The notes beneath the pieces are model-generated. The model saw only the letters and a program-made list of their open reading frames with translations. It had not been told where the DNA came from and ran no database searches. Below, piece by piece: positions 1 to 9,206 of a stretch of 64,000 bases of DNA. The DNA is from an uncultured Oscillospiraceae bacterium (GTDB taxonomy: Bacteria; Bacillota; Clostridia; Oscillospirales; Oscillospiraceae). The translations under genes and the position numbers were made by a program. The stretch lies in the NCBI GenBank assembly GCA_947625845.1, contig CANQQB010000001.1:1-64000 (forward strand), read 5' to 3'. How positions within the stretch are numbered: the stretch's first letter is position 1; each line of letters opens with the position of its first letter.

Positions 1-2150
1 TCGGCCAGCACGCACACGCCGGAGTCGATGGCGCACTTGTGCTCGATGCCGGTGGCCACGATGGGGGCCTCGGTGGTGAGCAGAGGCACCGCCTGGCGCT
101 GCATGTTGGCGCCCATCAGGGCGCGGTTGGCGTCGTCGTTCTCCAGGAAGGGGATCATGGCCGTGGCGATGGACACCATCATCCGCGGGCTCACGTCCAC
201 GTAATCCACCTGCTCGGGGGGCACGGCGATGATCTCGTCCCGGTGACGGCAGGTGACCCGGTTGTGGATGAACCGGCCCTCCTCGTCCACCTCGGAGGCC
301 TGGGCCACAAAGAACCGGTCCTCCACGTCGGCGGTCAGATAGTCCACCTCCCGGCCCACAAGGCCGGTGGCCTTATCCACCCGCCGGTAGGGAGTCACCA
401 AAAATCCGTACTCGTCCACCCGGGCGAAGCTGGCCAGATAGGAGATCAGGCCGATGTTGGGTCCTTCGGGGGTCTCGATGGGGCACAGACGGCCGTAGTG
501 GCTGTAGTGCACGTCGCGCACGTCGAAGTTGGCCCGCTCCCGGCTCAGGCCGCCGGGACCCAGAGCGGACATACGCCGCTTGTGGGTCAGCTCCGCCAGG
601 GGGTTTGTCTGGTCCATGAACTGGCTCAGGGGGGAGGAACCGAAGAACTCCTTGATGGCCGCGGACACAGGCCGGATATTGATAAGGCTCTGGGGGGTGA
701 TCACGTCCAGGTCCTGCAGGGTCATCCGCTCCCGGATCACCCGCTCCATGCGGGCAAAGCCGATGCGGAACTGGTTTTGCAGCAGTTCGCCCACGCTGCG
801 CACCCGCCGGTTGCCCAGGTGGTCGATGTCGTCGGCGTTGCCCACCCCGTGAGCCAGGCAGTTGAGATAGTTGACGGAGGCGAACACGTCGTCGGCCACG
901 ATATGCTTGGGGATGAGCACATCGATGTTCTCCACGATGGCGTCCTTTAAGGCGGCCTCGTCGTCGCCGAACTGTTCCAAAAGCTGGCGCAGGACCAGAT
1001 ACCGCACGTTCTCCTTGATGCCCAGCTCCGCCGGGTCGAACTTCACGAACGCGCCCATGGGCACGGCGCCGTTGCCGAACACCCGGATCACGTTGCCGTG
1101 CTCGTCCTCCACCATAGCCTCCAGCAGGCCGCGCTTTTCCAGCTGCTCGGCCCGCTCGCGGGTGAGCTTCTCCCCCGCCTCGGCCACGATCTCGCCGGTC
1201 TGCAGGTCCGCGACAGGCGCGGCCAGCTTGCAGCCGATGATCCGGCTCCAGGCGGCCAGCTTCTTGTTGAGCTTATACCGGCCCACGTTGGAAAGCTCAT
1301 ACCGCCGCCTGTCGAAGAACAGCCCGTCCAGCATGGCCTCGCTGGTCTCCACCGTGGGGGGATCGCCCGGCCGCAGCTTCCGGTATATCTCCAGCAAAGA
1401 CTCCTCCCGGCTGTGGCAGGTGTCCCGCTCCAGGGTATTCACCATGCGCTGGTCCTTGCCGAACACCTCCAGAAGCTGCTCGTCCGTGACCACGCCCTCC
1501 TCCAGCACCGGCGCGCAGGTCAGCCAGGTGTAGGGCCTGTCGGGAGCATACGCGCCCAGAGCCCGCAGCAGCCAGGTCACCGGGATCTTCCGGTTCTTGT
1601 CGATGCGGACGTAGAAGATATCGTTGCCGTCTGTCTCATACTCCAGCCACGCGCCGTGATAGGGGATGGTGGTGGCGCCGTAGAGCGTGGTGCCGGCCTT
1701 ATCCTGGTGCGCGTCGAAATACACGCCCGGGGACCGGACGATCTGGGACACGATGACGCGCTCCGCGCCGTTGATGATGAAGGTGCCGCTGTCGGTCATC
1801 AGGGGGAAGTCCCCCATGAAGATCTCCTGCTCCTTGATCTCCTCCGTCTCCTTGTTGCGCAGCCGGACGGAGACCCGCAGAGGCGCGGCGTAGTTGGCGT
1901 CCCGGCTCTTGCACTCCTGCACGGAATACTTGGGGTTATCGTCCATGGTATAGTCCACGAACGACAGCTCCAGATTCCCGGAGTAGTCCGTGACCGTGGC
2001 CACATCCCGAAACACGTCCCGCAGACCCTCATCCAGGAACCACTTGTAAGACTTCTTCTGCACCTCCAGAAGATTGGGCATTTCCTGGACTTCTTCCACG
2101 CGGGCAAAGCTCTTGCGGAGGGTCTTGCCGTAGTAGACTTCCTTTGGCAT
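1..2150 (-). CDS. rpoB: DNA-directed RNA polymerase subunit beta (3' end beyond window)
   Basis: Minus-strand reading from ATG at 2150 gives [47 protein letters not shown]..., and [69 protein letters not shown], the rifampicin-region signature. Missing from the ORF track because it is open at the window edge. Confidence 0.97.
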   Translation of the reverse strand, partial: MPKEVYYGKTLRKSFARVEEVQEMPNLLEVQKKSYKWFLDEGLRDVFRDVATVTDYSGNLELSFVDYTMDDNPKYSVQECKSRDANYAAPLRVSVRLRNKETEEIKEQEIFMGDFPLMTDSGTFIINGAERVIVSQIVRSPGVYFDAHQDKAGTTLYGATTIPYHGAWLEYETDGNDIFYVRIDKNRKIPVTWLLRALGAYAPDRPYTWLTCAPVLEEGVVTDEQLLEVFGKDQRMVNTLERDTCHSREESLLEIYRKLRPGDPPTVETSEAMLDGLFFDRRRYELSNVGRYKLNKKLAAWSRIIGCKLAAPVADLQTGEIVAEAGEKLTRERAEQLEKRGLLEAMVEDEHGNVIRVFGNGAVPMGAFVKFDPAELGIKENVRYLVLRQLLEQFGDDEAALKDAIVENIDVLIPKHIVADDVFASVNYLNCLAHGVGNADDIDHLGNRRVRSVGELLQNQFRIGFARMERVIRERMTLQDLDVITPQSLINIRPVSAAIKEFFGSSPLSQFMDQTNPLAELTHKRRMSALGPGGLSRERANFDVRDVHYSHYGRLCPIETPEGPNIGLISYLASFARVDEYGFLVTPYRRVDKATGLVGREVDYLTADVEDRFFVAQASEVDEEGRFIHNRVTCRHRDEIIAVPPEQVDYVDVSPRMMVSIATAMIPFLENDDANRALMGANMQRQAVPLLTTEAPIVATGIEHKCAIDSGVCVLA

Positions 2151-2295
2151 GAAATTCGATCACTCCTTCGGTAAATGATACGCCGGGGTAAGTTGTTACA
2201 AATTTTGTCTTTCGCCTTGATTTTTTCCGGCAATGTGATATGATAGCAACGATAGAGAGTGGGGTGTGACGTCTCTCCTTATGGCATAGCAAATT

Positions 2296-2325
2296 ATTCT
2301 AGCATTTTCCAACACCATTTGTCAA
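2296..2325 (-). promoter_or_regulatory. Sigma-A-type promoter for rpoB (TTGACA-N18-TAGAAT)
   Basis: Minus strand TTGACA (2325-2320), 18-nt spacer, TAGAAT (2301-2296); gives a ~140-nt leader before rpoB. Confidence 0.65.
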
Positions 2326-2345
2326 GACAAATAAAAAGATTTTTC

Positions 2346-2373
2346 AGCGGCGGGATGACTCGCCGCTTTTTTT
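2346..2373 (+). terminator. Intrinsic terminator-like hairpin 20 nt upstream of the 2393 ORF
   Basis: AGCGGCG-ggatgact-CGCCGCT followed by T7. Confidence 0.6.
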
Positions 2374-2392
2374 CTGTGAGGGGGAAGTCACC

Positions 2393-3631
2393 TTGGACTA
2401 TCGGGCCACCATATTGCTGTACGGGGAGCTGGTACTGGCGCTGTACCTTCTCTGGCGGGAGGGACTGCTCCGGGAGCGTGCCCCGCAGGTCGTCGCGCTG
2501 CTGCTGGTGCCGCTGGCCTTCGTGCTGCGGTACTGTCTTTTGACCTATGAGACGCTGGACTATCAGGACTGGATCCGGGTTTGGATACAGTCCCTGCGGG
2601 ACAACGGCGCCTGGAAGGGTCTGGGGCAGGAGATCTGGAGCTGCAACTACAATGTCCCGTACCTCTACTTCCTCTCCCTCATCTCCCTGAGCGGCGTGCG
2701 GGACCTGCTGCTGGTAAAGCTTCTGAGCATTTTCTTCGACGTGGTGATGGCCTGGGCTGTGATGCGCCTGGTAGGCGTGCTGACGGACAGTCCCGTGAAG
2801 AAGCTGTCCGCCTTCGTGCTTACGCTTTGGCTGCCCTCCATCGTCCTGAACGGCGCTCTCTGGGGTCAGTGCGACGTGATCTACGGCGCGTTCGCGGTGC
2901 TGGCGGTCTATTTTGCCCTGGACGACCACCCGGCCCTGAGCGTCATCTCCATCGCCCTGAGCGTGTCCTTCAAGCTCCAGGGTGTGTTCCTGCTGCCGGT
3001 GTGGTTCCTGTTTTTGCTCAAGGGGAAGATCAAATTCAGGCACATCTTCCTGTTCCCGCTGACCTACGTGATTTCCATCCTGCCGGCCGTTTTCGCCGGC
3101 CGTGGCTTCTGGGAGCTGCTCACGCTGTACCTGCGCAACACCGGCACCATCGGCGACGGACTGAACTACAACTCCTCCTCCCTGTACGCTCTGCACGATT
3201 TCAGCGCCATGCCCAACGCCGCCGCCGCGCGGGCAGGCATCATCCTGGCCGCCGTATTCTGCGTGGGGCTGTTCGTGTGGTTCGCCGTGAGCTTTAAGAG
3301 AATGGACAATATGGCCCTGTTCGGCGCCTGTCTGCTGTTCGCCATCGGGGTGCCCTTTTTCCTGCCCCACATGCACGACCGGTACTTCTTCGTCGCGGAC
3401 ATGCTGAGCCTGGTCCTGGCCGCTGCGGAGCCCAAACTGGCTCTGGTGGCCGTTGGCGTCAACTTCGGCTCATTGCTGGGCTATCACGCCTACCTCAAGA
3501 TGCGCTATCTCATGCCCATGCGCTATGGCGCCGCCGCCATGCTGGCGTGCCTTCTGATAACGCTGGCCTGCACTATCTATCACACTTATCGCGCGCCCAA
3601 AGTCCCCGCCGGAGAGGAAAGCGCTGCATGA
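2393..3631 (+). CDS. Multi-TM membrane protein, GT-C/mannosyltransferase-like
   Basis: 412-aa ORF with TTG start; many hydrophobic helices; motifs LWLPSIVLNGALWGQCDVIYGAF and FKLQGVFLLPVWFLFL typical of GT39-like GT-C proteins. Confidence 0.65.
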   Translation: MDYRATILLYGELVLALYLLWREGLLRERAPQVVALLLVPLAFVLRYCLLTYETLDYQDWIRVWIQSLRDNGAWKGLGQEIWSCNYNVPYLYFLSLISLSGVRDLLLVKLLSIFFDVVMAWAVMRLVGVLTDSPVKKLSAFVLTLWLPSIVLNGALWGQCDVIYGAFAVLAVYFALDDHPALSVISIALSVSFKLQGVFLLPVWFLFLLKGKIKFRHIFLFPLTYVISILPAVFAGRGFWELLTLYLRNTGTIGDGLNYNSSSLYALHDFSAMPNAAAARAGIILAAVFCVGLFVWFAVSFKRMDNMALFGACLLFAIGVPFFLPHMHDRYFFVADMLSLVLAAAEPKLALVAVGVNFGSLLGYHAYLKMRYLMPMRYGAAAMLACLLITLACTIYHTYRAPKVPAGEESAA

Positions 3632-3712
3632 GCGGACCCGGCCGCCGCCCGCGACGCGCTGCGAGAAGACCTGTCCTGTTTAAGACCCTGACCGTGAGGA
3701 GCTCCGAAAGCT

Positions 3713-4624
3713 ATGCCCATCCCGAAACCCATCCGATGGTTGGCCCTGGCGCTGCTGCCGGCCCTGGCCCTGTGCCTGCCGGCCCTGGCCGACGCCGATG
3801 ATATCCGGCCCAGCGACCCGGTGGTCTACGTTCCGGACGCGCCCGGCGAGCGCGTCCTGGGAGCCGACCCCCTGCTGGTGGACGTCTCCCACGCCGACCA
3901 GGGCTACGTGATGGCCCGCTATACCGGCGCCGCCGCCAAGGCCGTTGTCATGCTCACCGGCCCGGACGCGGTGGCCTACAAATACTTCCTGCCCCCCTCG
4001 GAGAGTTTCGTGCCCCTGCCCCTGACCGCCGGCAGCGGCGCGTACGCGGTGGACGGGTACGAAAACGTGGAGGGCACCACCTACGCCACGCTTTTTAAAG
4101 ATAGCCTGGACGTGGCCCTGGCCAGCGACCTGCTGCCCTACCTCTACCCCAACCAGTATGTACTCTTCGGCCCGGACACCAAGGCCGTGGCCCTGGCGGC
4201 CCAGACCGTCGCCGGCGCGGACAGCGACCTGGCCGCCGTGGAGCGCATCTACCGCTATGTGATCGACAACATCACCTACGATGACGAAAAGGCCGCCACC
4301 GTCACCGGCGGTTATCTTCCCACGGTGGACGACACGCTGGCCACACGCACGGGCATCTGCTTTGACTACGCGGCCCTGACCACCGCCATGCTCCGCAGCC
4401 AGAACATCCCCACCAGGCTGGAGATCGGCTACGCCGGCAGCATCTACCACAGTTGGATCAGCGTCTATGTGGACGACGTGGGCTGGATCGACCGGCTCAT
4501 CGAATTTTCCGGCGACGGCTGGACCCGGATGGACCCCACCTTCGCCTCCAACGGCGACAGCAGCGAGGCCATTTTGCAATACATCGGCGACGGGTCCAAC
4601 TACGCCCTGCAATATCTGCACTGA
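3713..4624 (+). CDS. Secreted transglutaminase-like domain protein
   Basis: Signal peptide LALALLPALALCLPALA; TRTGICFDYAALTTAMLRSQNIPTRLEIGYAG...YHSWISVYV...RMDPTFAS gives a Cys/His/Asp transglutaminase core. Confidence 0.8.
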   Translation: MPIPKPIRWLALALLPALALCLPALADADDIRPSDPVVYVPDAPGERVLGADPLLVDVSHADQGYVMARYTGAAAKAVVMLTGPDAVAYKYFLPPSESFVPLPLTAGSGAYAVDGYENVEGTTYATLFKDSLDVALASDLLPYLYPNQYVLFGPDTKAVALAAQTVAGADSDLAAVERIYRYVIDNITYDDEKAATVTGGYLPTVDDTLATRTGICFDYAALTTAMLRSQNIPTRLEIGYAGSIYHSWISVYVDDVGWIDRLIEFSGDGWTRMDPTFASNGDSSEAILQYIGDGSNYALQYLH

Positions 4625-4643
4625 GAGAAAGGAGACCTATCCT

Positions 4644-5681
4644 ATGAAGCCACTGTCCAACGCGGAGCTGGCCTCCTTCTGCGCCCAGCTCGCCATGATC
4701 CTCCGCTCCGGCATATCCGCGCTGGAGGGCCTTTCCATCATGCGGGAGGACCTGCCCGACGGGGACGGCAGGAAGCTCTTAGACGCCATGCTCGAATGTA
4801 TGGAGACCGGCGGCAGCTTTTCCGAGGCCGTGGAAGCGGCCGATTGCTTCCCGGAGTACATGTGCAGCATGGTCCAACTGGGGGACCGGTCCGGCCGGCT
4901 GGACGACGTGATGGAGTCCCTGGCGGCCTACTACCGCCGGGAGGACGAGCTGGCCCGGAGCATCAAGAGCGCCGTGACCTACCCGCTTGTCATGCTGGGC
5001 ATGATGGTGGCGGTGATGCTGGTGCTCATCGTCAAGGTCCTGCCCGTATTTGACCAGGTCTTCCGCCAGCTTGGCGCGGGGCTCACCGGCGTATCCGGCG
5101 CGGTGCTGCGCATGGGCCAGTCCCTGAGCCGGTACAGCGTGGTATTCATCGCCGTGGCCTTGCTTCTGGCGGCCGTATGCGGCTATTTTCTCGGCACGCG
5201 CAAGGGCCGGGCACGGCTGCGCCGCTTTTCCGTCCGCTTTGCCGGCACCCGGAAGCTGGCGGAGAAGATCGCCTGCGCCCGCTTTGCCAGCGGCATGCAC
5301 CTGGCCCTGGCCAGCGGCCTGAACATCGACGAGAGCCTGGACACCGTCTCCCGCCTGGTGGAGCACCCGGTGGTAGGCGGGAAGGTCAACACCGTCCGCC
5401 ACATGGTGGCCGAGGGTGGCAGCCTCGCCGACGCCATCGTCGAGACCGGCCTTTTCACCGGCGTGTACGCCCGCATGATCCACATCGGCGTGAAGACCGG
5501 CGCCACGGACGAGGTGCTGCGCCAAATCGCCGAGCAGTACGACGCCGAGATCAGCGAGGGCATGGCCGGCGCCATCGCCAAGCTGGAGCCCACCCTGGTG
5601 GCCATCCTGTCCGTGGCGGTGGGCATGATCCTCTTGAGCGTGATGCTGCCCCTGATGGGCGTCATGAGCAACATCGGCTGA
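4644..5681 (+). CDS. pilC: Type II secretion/type IV pilus inner-membrane platform protein (PilC/GspF family)
   Basis: ATG at 4644 after AAAGGAG; duplicated GspF domains with LASGLNIDESLDTVSRLVEHPVVGGKVNTVRHMVAEGGSLADAI and C-terminal MLPLMGVMSNIG. Confidence 0.88.
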   Translation: MKPLSNAELASFCAQLAMILRSGISALEGLSIMREDLPDGDGRKLLDAMLECMETGGSFSEAVEAADCFPEYMCSMVQLGDRSGRLDDVMESLAAYYRREDELARSIKSAVTYPLVMLGMMVAVMLVLIVKVLPVFDQVFRQLGAGLTGVSGAVLRMGQSLSRYSVVFIAVALLLAAVCGYFLGTRKGRARLRRFSVRFAGTRKLAEKIACARFASGMHLALASGLNIDESLDTVSRLVEHPVVGGKVNTVRHMVAEGGSLADAIVETGLFTGVYARMIHIGVKTGATDEVLRQIAEQYDAEISEGMAGAIAKLEPTLVAILSVAVGMILLSVMLPLMGVMSNIG

Positions 5682-5694
5682 CGGAGGCGGAAGC

Positions 5695-6039
5695 ATGAAC
5701 CGATTTGAGAAGACCGGCGCGCGCCGTTTTCCCTGGGGACGGGTATTGTCGGCGGCGTTTTTCCTGGCCGTGCTGGCACTTTTTCTGCTGGGGCTTAACA
5801 GCCTCAGCGGCGTCACCGCCCGGCAGGAGGCGGAGGGCCTGAAGACCTCCATCCTGCAAAGCGCCGTGCATTGCTACGCTCTGGAGGGCTTTTACCCGGA
5901 TAGCCTGGACTATCTCCGGGACCATTACGGCCTCACCTACGACCGGGACAAGTACGTGGTCAGCTACGAAGTGATCGGCTCCAACCTGATGCCGGACGTG
6001 TCCGTCATCCCCCTGCACGGAGGGGCAAGCCATGGATAA
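5695..6039 (+). CDS. Small single-TM protein of the pilus-like operon
   Basis: 114 aa; N-terminal TM helix; C-terminal part SAVHCYALEGFYPDSLDYLRDHYGL resembles pseudopilin globular regions; tight operon. Confidence 0.6.
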   Translation: MNRFEKTGARRFPWGRVLSAAFFLAVLALFLLGLNSLSGVTARQEAEGLKTSILQSAVHCYALEGFYPDSLDYLRDHYGLTYDRDKYVVSYEVIGSNLMPDVSVIPLHGGASHG

Positions 6040-6517
6040 GGACCAGCGCACGACCCACACCGCCGACCTGCTTTTCACCATCGGCCTATTCTGCGTCTTT
6101 GCCGCCGCCGCGTTCATTCTGGTGACCATCGGCGTGCAGGCGTACCGGAACACCGCCCGGCACATGCAGGACACCTTTTCCACCCGCACCGCCCTTTCCT
6201 ACGTGGCGGAAAAGCTCCGCCAGCACGATACCGTCGGCGGCGCGGAGCTGGGTCAAATAGAGGACTGCCCCGCCCTGCTCCTCTACGACCGGCTGGGGGA
6301 CGACGCCTACTGTACCTATATCTACTCCGACGGCGAGGCCCTGTACGAGCTCACCGTCCGGGAGGGGACTGACGTGACCGCCTCCATGGGCAGCCTGATC
6401 ATGGAGGTCCGGGACTTTGCCATCACCGACGCTGGCAGCGGCTTTTACGAGTTTTCCGCCGCCGACAGCGACGGGCACACCGTCCGCTATCTTGCCCACC
6501 TGCGCAGCGGGGACTGA
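6032..6517 (+). CDS. DUF4860-like single-TM protein of the pilus-like operon
   Basis: 161 aa; N-terminal TM, extracytoplasmic domain; overlaps upstream stop by 8 nt. Confidence 0.6.
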   Translation: MDKDQRTTHTADLLFTIGLFCVFAAAAFILVTIGVQAYRNTARHMQDTFSTRTALSYVAEKLRQHDTVGGAELGQIEDCPALLLYDRLGDDAYCTYIYSDGEALYELTVREGTDVTASMGSLIMEVRDFAITDAGSGFYEFSAADSDGHTVRYLAHLRSGD

Positions 6518-6557
6518 CGATACGCGGGAAACATACCGCGGGAAAGGAGGCGCCGCC

Positions 6558-7001
6558 TTGGACAGGCACAATAACACCCGTTCCAGTCTTTTTCTCATCG
6601 AGCTGATCATCGCCATCTTATTTTTCTCTCTTGGCAGCGCCGTGTGCGTGCAGGCCTTCGCCAAAGCCCACACCCTCACCGCCCAGGCCCGCGACCTGAG
6701 CTTTGCGTCCTCCACCGTGTCCGCCGCCGCCAACGTGATAAAATCCACGGACGGCTCCCTGGCCCAGGTGCAGGAGTACTTCCCCCAGGCTGTAACGGAC
6801 GGGGAAAATACCATCGCCGTGTACTATGACGCCGGCTTCGCCCCCTGCTCGGACGCCGACGCGGCCTATACCATGCGCATCACCACCGACGCGCCTGGCC
6901 TTATCCGCACCGCCGGCATCCGCATGTTCGACCGGGACGGCGAAAAACTGTATGAGCTTTTTTTGAGCTGCCCGGACCCGAAGGAGGTGTCCCATGGATA
7001 G
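6558..7001 (+). CDS. Pseudopilin-like protein
   Basis: TTG start 6558 after GGAAAGGAGG; N-terminus RSSLFLIELIIAILFFSLGSAVC resembles a type IV pilin helix (FTLIEL) without the usual Gly before the cleavage point. Confidence 0.6.
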   Translation: MDRHNNTRSSLFLIELIIAILFFSLGSAVCVQAFAKAHTLTAQARDLSFASSTVSAAANVIKSTDGSLAQVQEYFPQAVTDGENTIAVYYDAGFAPCSDADAAYTMRITTDAPGLIRTAGIRMFDRDGEKLYELFLSCPDPKEVSHG

Positions 7002-7440
7002 CCGCCGCCCCCGCCGGAGCGTGGTCAGCACCGGCGTAGTTTCCATCGTGCTCATTTTCGTGATGCTGTCCCTGCTGACCTTCGCGGTATTGTCCCTGGT
7101 CAGCGCCCAGGCCGATCTGCGCCTGAGCGAGAAAAGCGCCCAGCGCACCACGGACTATTACGCCGCGGAGAACGCCGCCAACGCCATCCTGGCAGGCCTT
7201 CTCACCGCTGACGATCTGGACGCCTTTGCCGCCGCGTCGGACGTGACGCTGACGGAGGACGGCCGCGCCAGCTATCAGGTCCCTCTTGGCGAGGACCAGA
7301 TTTTGGCCGTAGAAGTCGCCCTCCCCGCCGACGGCGGTCCCTGGCGCATCGAGCGCTGGCAGGCCGTGTCCGATTACGATTGGGACGCCGATAAACCCTT
7401 GGATCTGCTGAGCACAGGCGGTCTGCCCGTGCTGGATTGA
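6994..7440 (+). CDS. Single-TM protein of the pilus-like operon
   Basis: 148 aa; hydrophobic N-terminus VVSIVLIFVMLSLLTFAVLSLVSAQADLRLSEKSAQRTTDYYAAENAAN, similar in layout to PilX/minor pilin N-termini. Confidence 0.55.
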   Translation: MDSRRPRRSVVSTGVVSIVLIFVMLSLLTFAVLSLVSAQADLRLSEKSAQRTTDYYAAENAANAILAGLLTADDLDAFAAASDVTLTEDGRASYQVPLGEDQILAVEVALPADGGPWRIERWQAVSDYDWDADKPLDLLSTGGLPVLD

Positions 7441-7455
7441 CTGGAGGAATGAACC

Positions 7456-8508
7456 ATGACCGTATTGGATTTTCTCACCGAGACGACGAAAAAAGGCGCC
7501 AGCGACCTGTTCATCGTGGCCGGCCGTCCGCTGTCCTACAAGCTTGGAGGCAAGCTTTTGGAGATAAGCGGCGAGCGGGTCATGCCCGACGAGACGGACG
7601 CGCTGGTGCGCGGGATATACGAGCTGGCCGGCCGGGACATCAGCCGTCTGCGCCAGACCGGGGACGACGACTTCTCCTTCGCCATCCAGGGCCTTTCCCG
7701 CTACCGGGTGAGCACCTACACCCAGCGCGGCTCTCTGGCGGCGGTGATCCGTGTCATCACCTTCGCCCTGCCCGACCCGGAGGCCCTGGGCATTCCCGGA
7801 CAGGTAGTAAACCTGAGCGAGCTGAAAAAAGGCCTGGTGCTGGTCACCGGCCCCGCCGGCAGCGGCAAGTCCACCACCCTGGCCTGCATCATCGACAAGA
7901 TCAACCGCACGAAGGAAAAGCACATCATCACCCTGGAGGACCCGCTGGAATACCTGCACCGGCACCAGAAGAGCATCATCAGCCAGCGGGAGATAAGTTC
8001 CGACACCGCCAGCTACACCGTGGCTCTCCGAGCCGCCCTGCGGCAGAGCCCGGACGTGATATTGCTGGGGGAGATGCGGGACTATGAGACCATCTCCATC
8101 GCCATGACCGCCGCCGAGACGGGGCACCTGGTCCTGTCCACCCTGCACACCTTAGGCGCCGCCAACACCATCGACCGCATCATCGACGTGTTCCCCTCCG
8201 GCCAGCAGCGGCAGATCGCCGTGCAGCTTGCCAGCGTCCTGCAGGCCGTGGTGAGCCAGCAGCTCATACCCGCCGCCGACGGTGGCGTGACCGCCGCCTT
8301 CGAGCTGATGACCGCCACCACCGCCGTGCGCAACATGATCCGGGAGAACAAGATACACCAGATCGACGGGCTCATCTATTCGTCCTCCACGGACGGCATG
8401 TTCTCCATGGACGCCAGCCTTCTCAAGCTGTGCAAGGCCGGCAAGATCACCCGCGACGAGGCCCTGGCCCACAGCACCAACCCGGACATGCTGGCCCGTA
8501 AAATCTGA
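7456..8508 (+). CDS. pilT: Type IV pilus retraction ATPase family protein PilT
   Basis: Walker A GPAGSGKSTTLA, Asp/His boxes LLGEMRDYETISIAMTAAETGHLVLSTLHT, and AVRNMIRE matching the PilT AIRNLIRE signature. Confidence 0.92.
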   Translation: MTVLDFLTETTKKGASDLFIVAGRPLSYKLGGKLLEISGERVMPDETDALVRGIYELAGRDISRLRQTGDDDFSFAIQGLSRYRVSTYTQRGSLAAVIRVITFALPDPEALGIPGQVVNLSELKKGLVLVTGPAGSGKSTTLACIIDKINRTKEKHIITLEDPLEYLHRHQKSIISQREISSDTASYTVALRAALRQSPDVILLGEMRDYETISIAMTAAETGHLVLSTLHTLGAANTIDRIIDVFPSGQQRQIAVQLASVLQAVVSQQLIPAADGGVTAAFELMTATTAVRNMIRENKIHQIDGLIYSSSTDGMFSMDASLLKLCKAGKITRDEALAHSTNPDMLARKI

Positions 8509-8527
8509 CAGACAGCAGAATATGAAC

Positions 8528-8563
8528 CACCCGGCGGGATCGCTCCCGCCGGGTGTCTTTTTT
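8528..8563. terminator. Bidirectional intrinsic terminator
   Basis: Perfect 12-bp stem CACCCGGCGGGA-TCGC-TCCCGCCGGGTG followed by T-rich tract. Confidence 0.85.
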
Positions 8564-8572
8564 TGTTTGCTT

Positions 8573-8785
8573 TTATCCCCGGACCATGCCGCGCCGGTAT
8601 TCCGCGTTGATCTCGGCGATCTCCTTTATACCGTCGATATAGGGCTGATACATCTCGTCGACCCTTCCGCCGCCCAAATTGTCGCAGCCGTTGCAGCCGT
8701 CGCACGCGCTGCCGCAGGCGGCCAGCGCCCTGGCCACGATCCGCTCCCGCTCTTCCCTGGTGGTGTCTTTGATCAGAATAGACAT
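8573..8785 (-). CDS. Small Cys-rich conserved protein
   Basis: 70 aa MSILIKDTTREERERIVARALAACGSACDGCNGCDNLGGGRVDEMYQPYIDGIKEIAEINAEYRRGMVRG. Confidence 0.7.
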   Translation of the reverse strand: MSILIKDTTREERERIVARALAACGSACDGCNGCDNLGGGRVDEMYQPYIDGIKEIAEINAEYRRGMVRG

Positions 8786-8847
8786 GCTCCACCCTCCTCT
8801 CCTTACGGCCTATTATGCGCCCGTTCCGCCCAAATTACAAGCCCCAT

Positions 8848-9123
8848 TCACACGCCCACCAGCCGGAATGCCAGCCAGGCTATCCCGGCGGCTATGGCCC
8901 CCAGCCCCGCGTACAGCGTGGCGGGCAGGCGTGCGTACCATCGGCGCTTCCCCGTGGTCTTTCGCAGATAGGCGTTGGCCGCCTGGCGCGCCTCACGGAG
9001 GACCTTGTCGGCGCTGTCCTCCCGGCGAAAAAGGTCCTCCCGGATGATGAAGATGGCCTCTTCAAATATCTGCGGATCGGGTGAGCGCACGACGACCACC
9101 CGTCGGTTCGTCCCTCTCACCAT
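8848..9123 (-). CDS. Small C-terminally membrane-anchored protein, unknown function
   Basis: 91 aa from ATG 9123: MVRGTNRRVVVVRSPDPQIFEEAIFIIREDLF...LPATLYAGLGAIAAGIAWLAFRLVGV. Confidence 0.6.
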   Translation of the reverse strand: MVRGTNRRVVVVRSPDPQIFEEAIFIIREDLFRREDSADKVLREARQAANAYLRKTTGKRRWYARLPATLYAGLGAIAAGIAWLAFRLVGV

Positions 9124-9206
9124 CGCCGGTCCCTCCCCCGTTTCCCTTTGCTTCCATTGTAACCGGCCGCTGGCAAACTTATGCGGCCTTGTGGGACGTA
9201 TCCGGT

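Noticed and set aside
601-720. rpoB variant considered as a rifampicin-resistance mutation
   Set aside because: Major resistance positions are wild type; the single Pro difference is more likely lineage variation. Kept only as a low-interest note.
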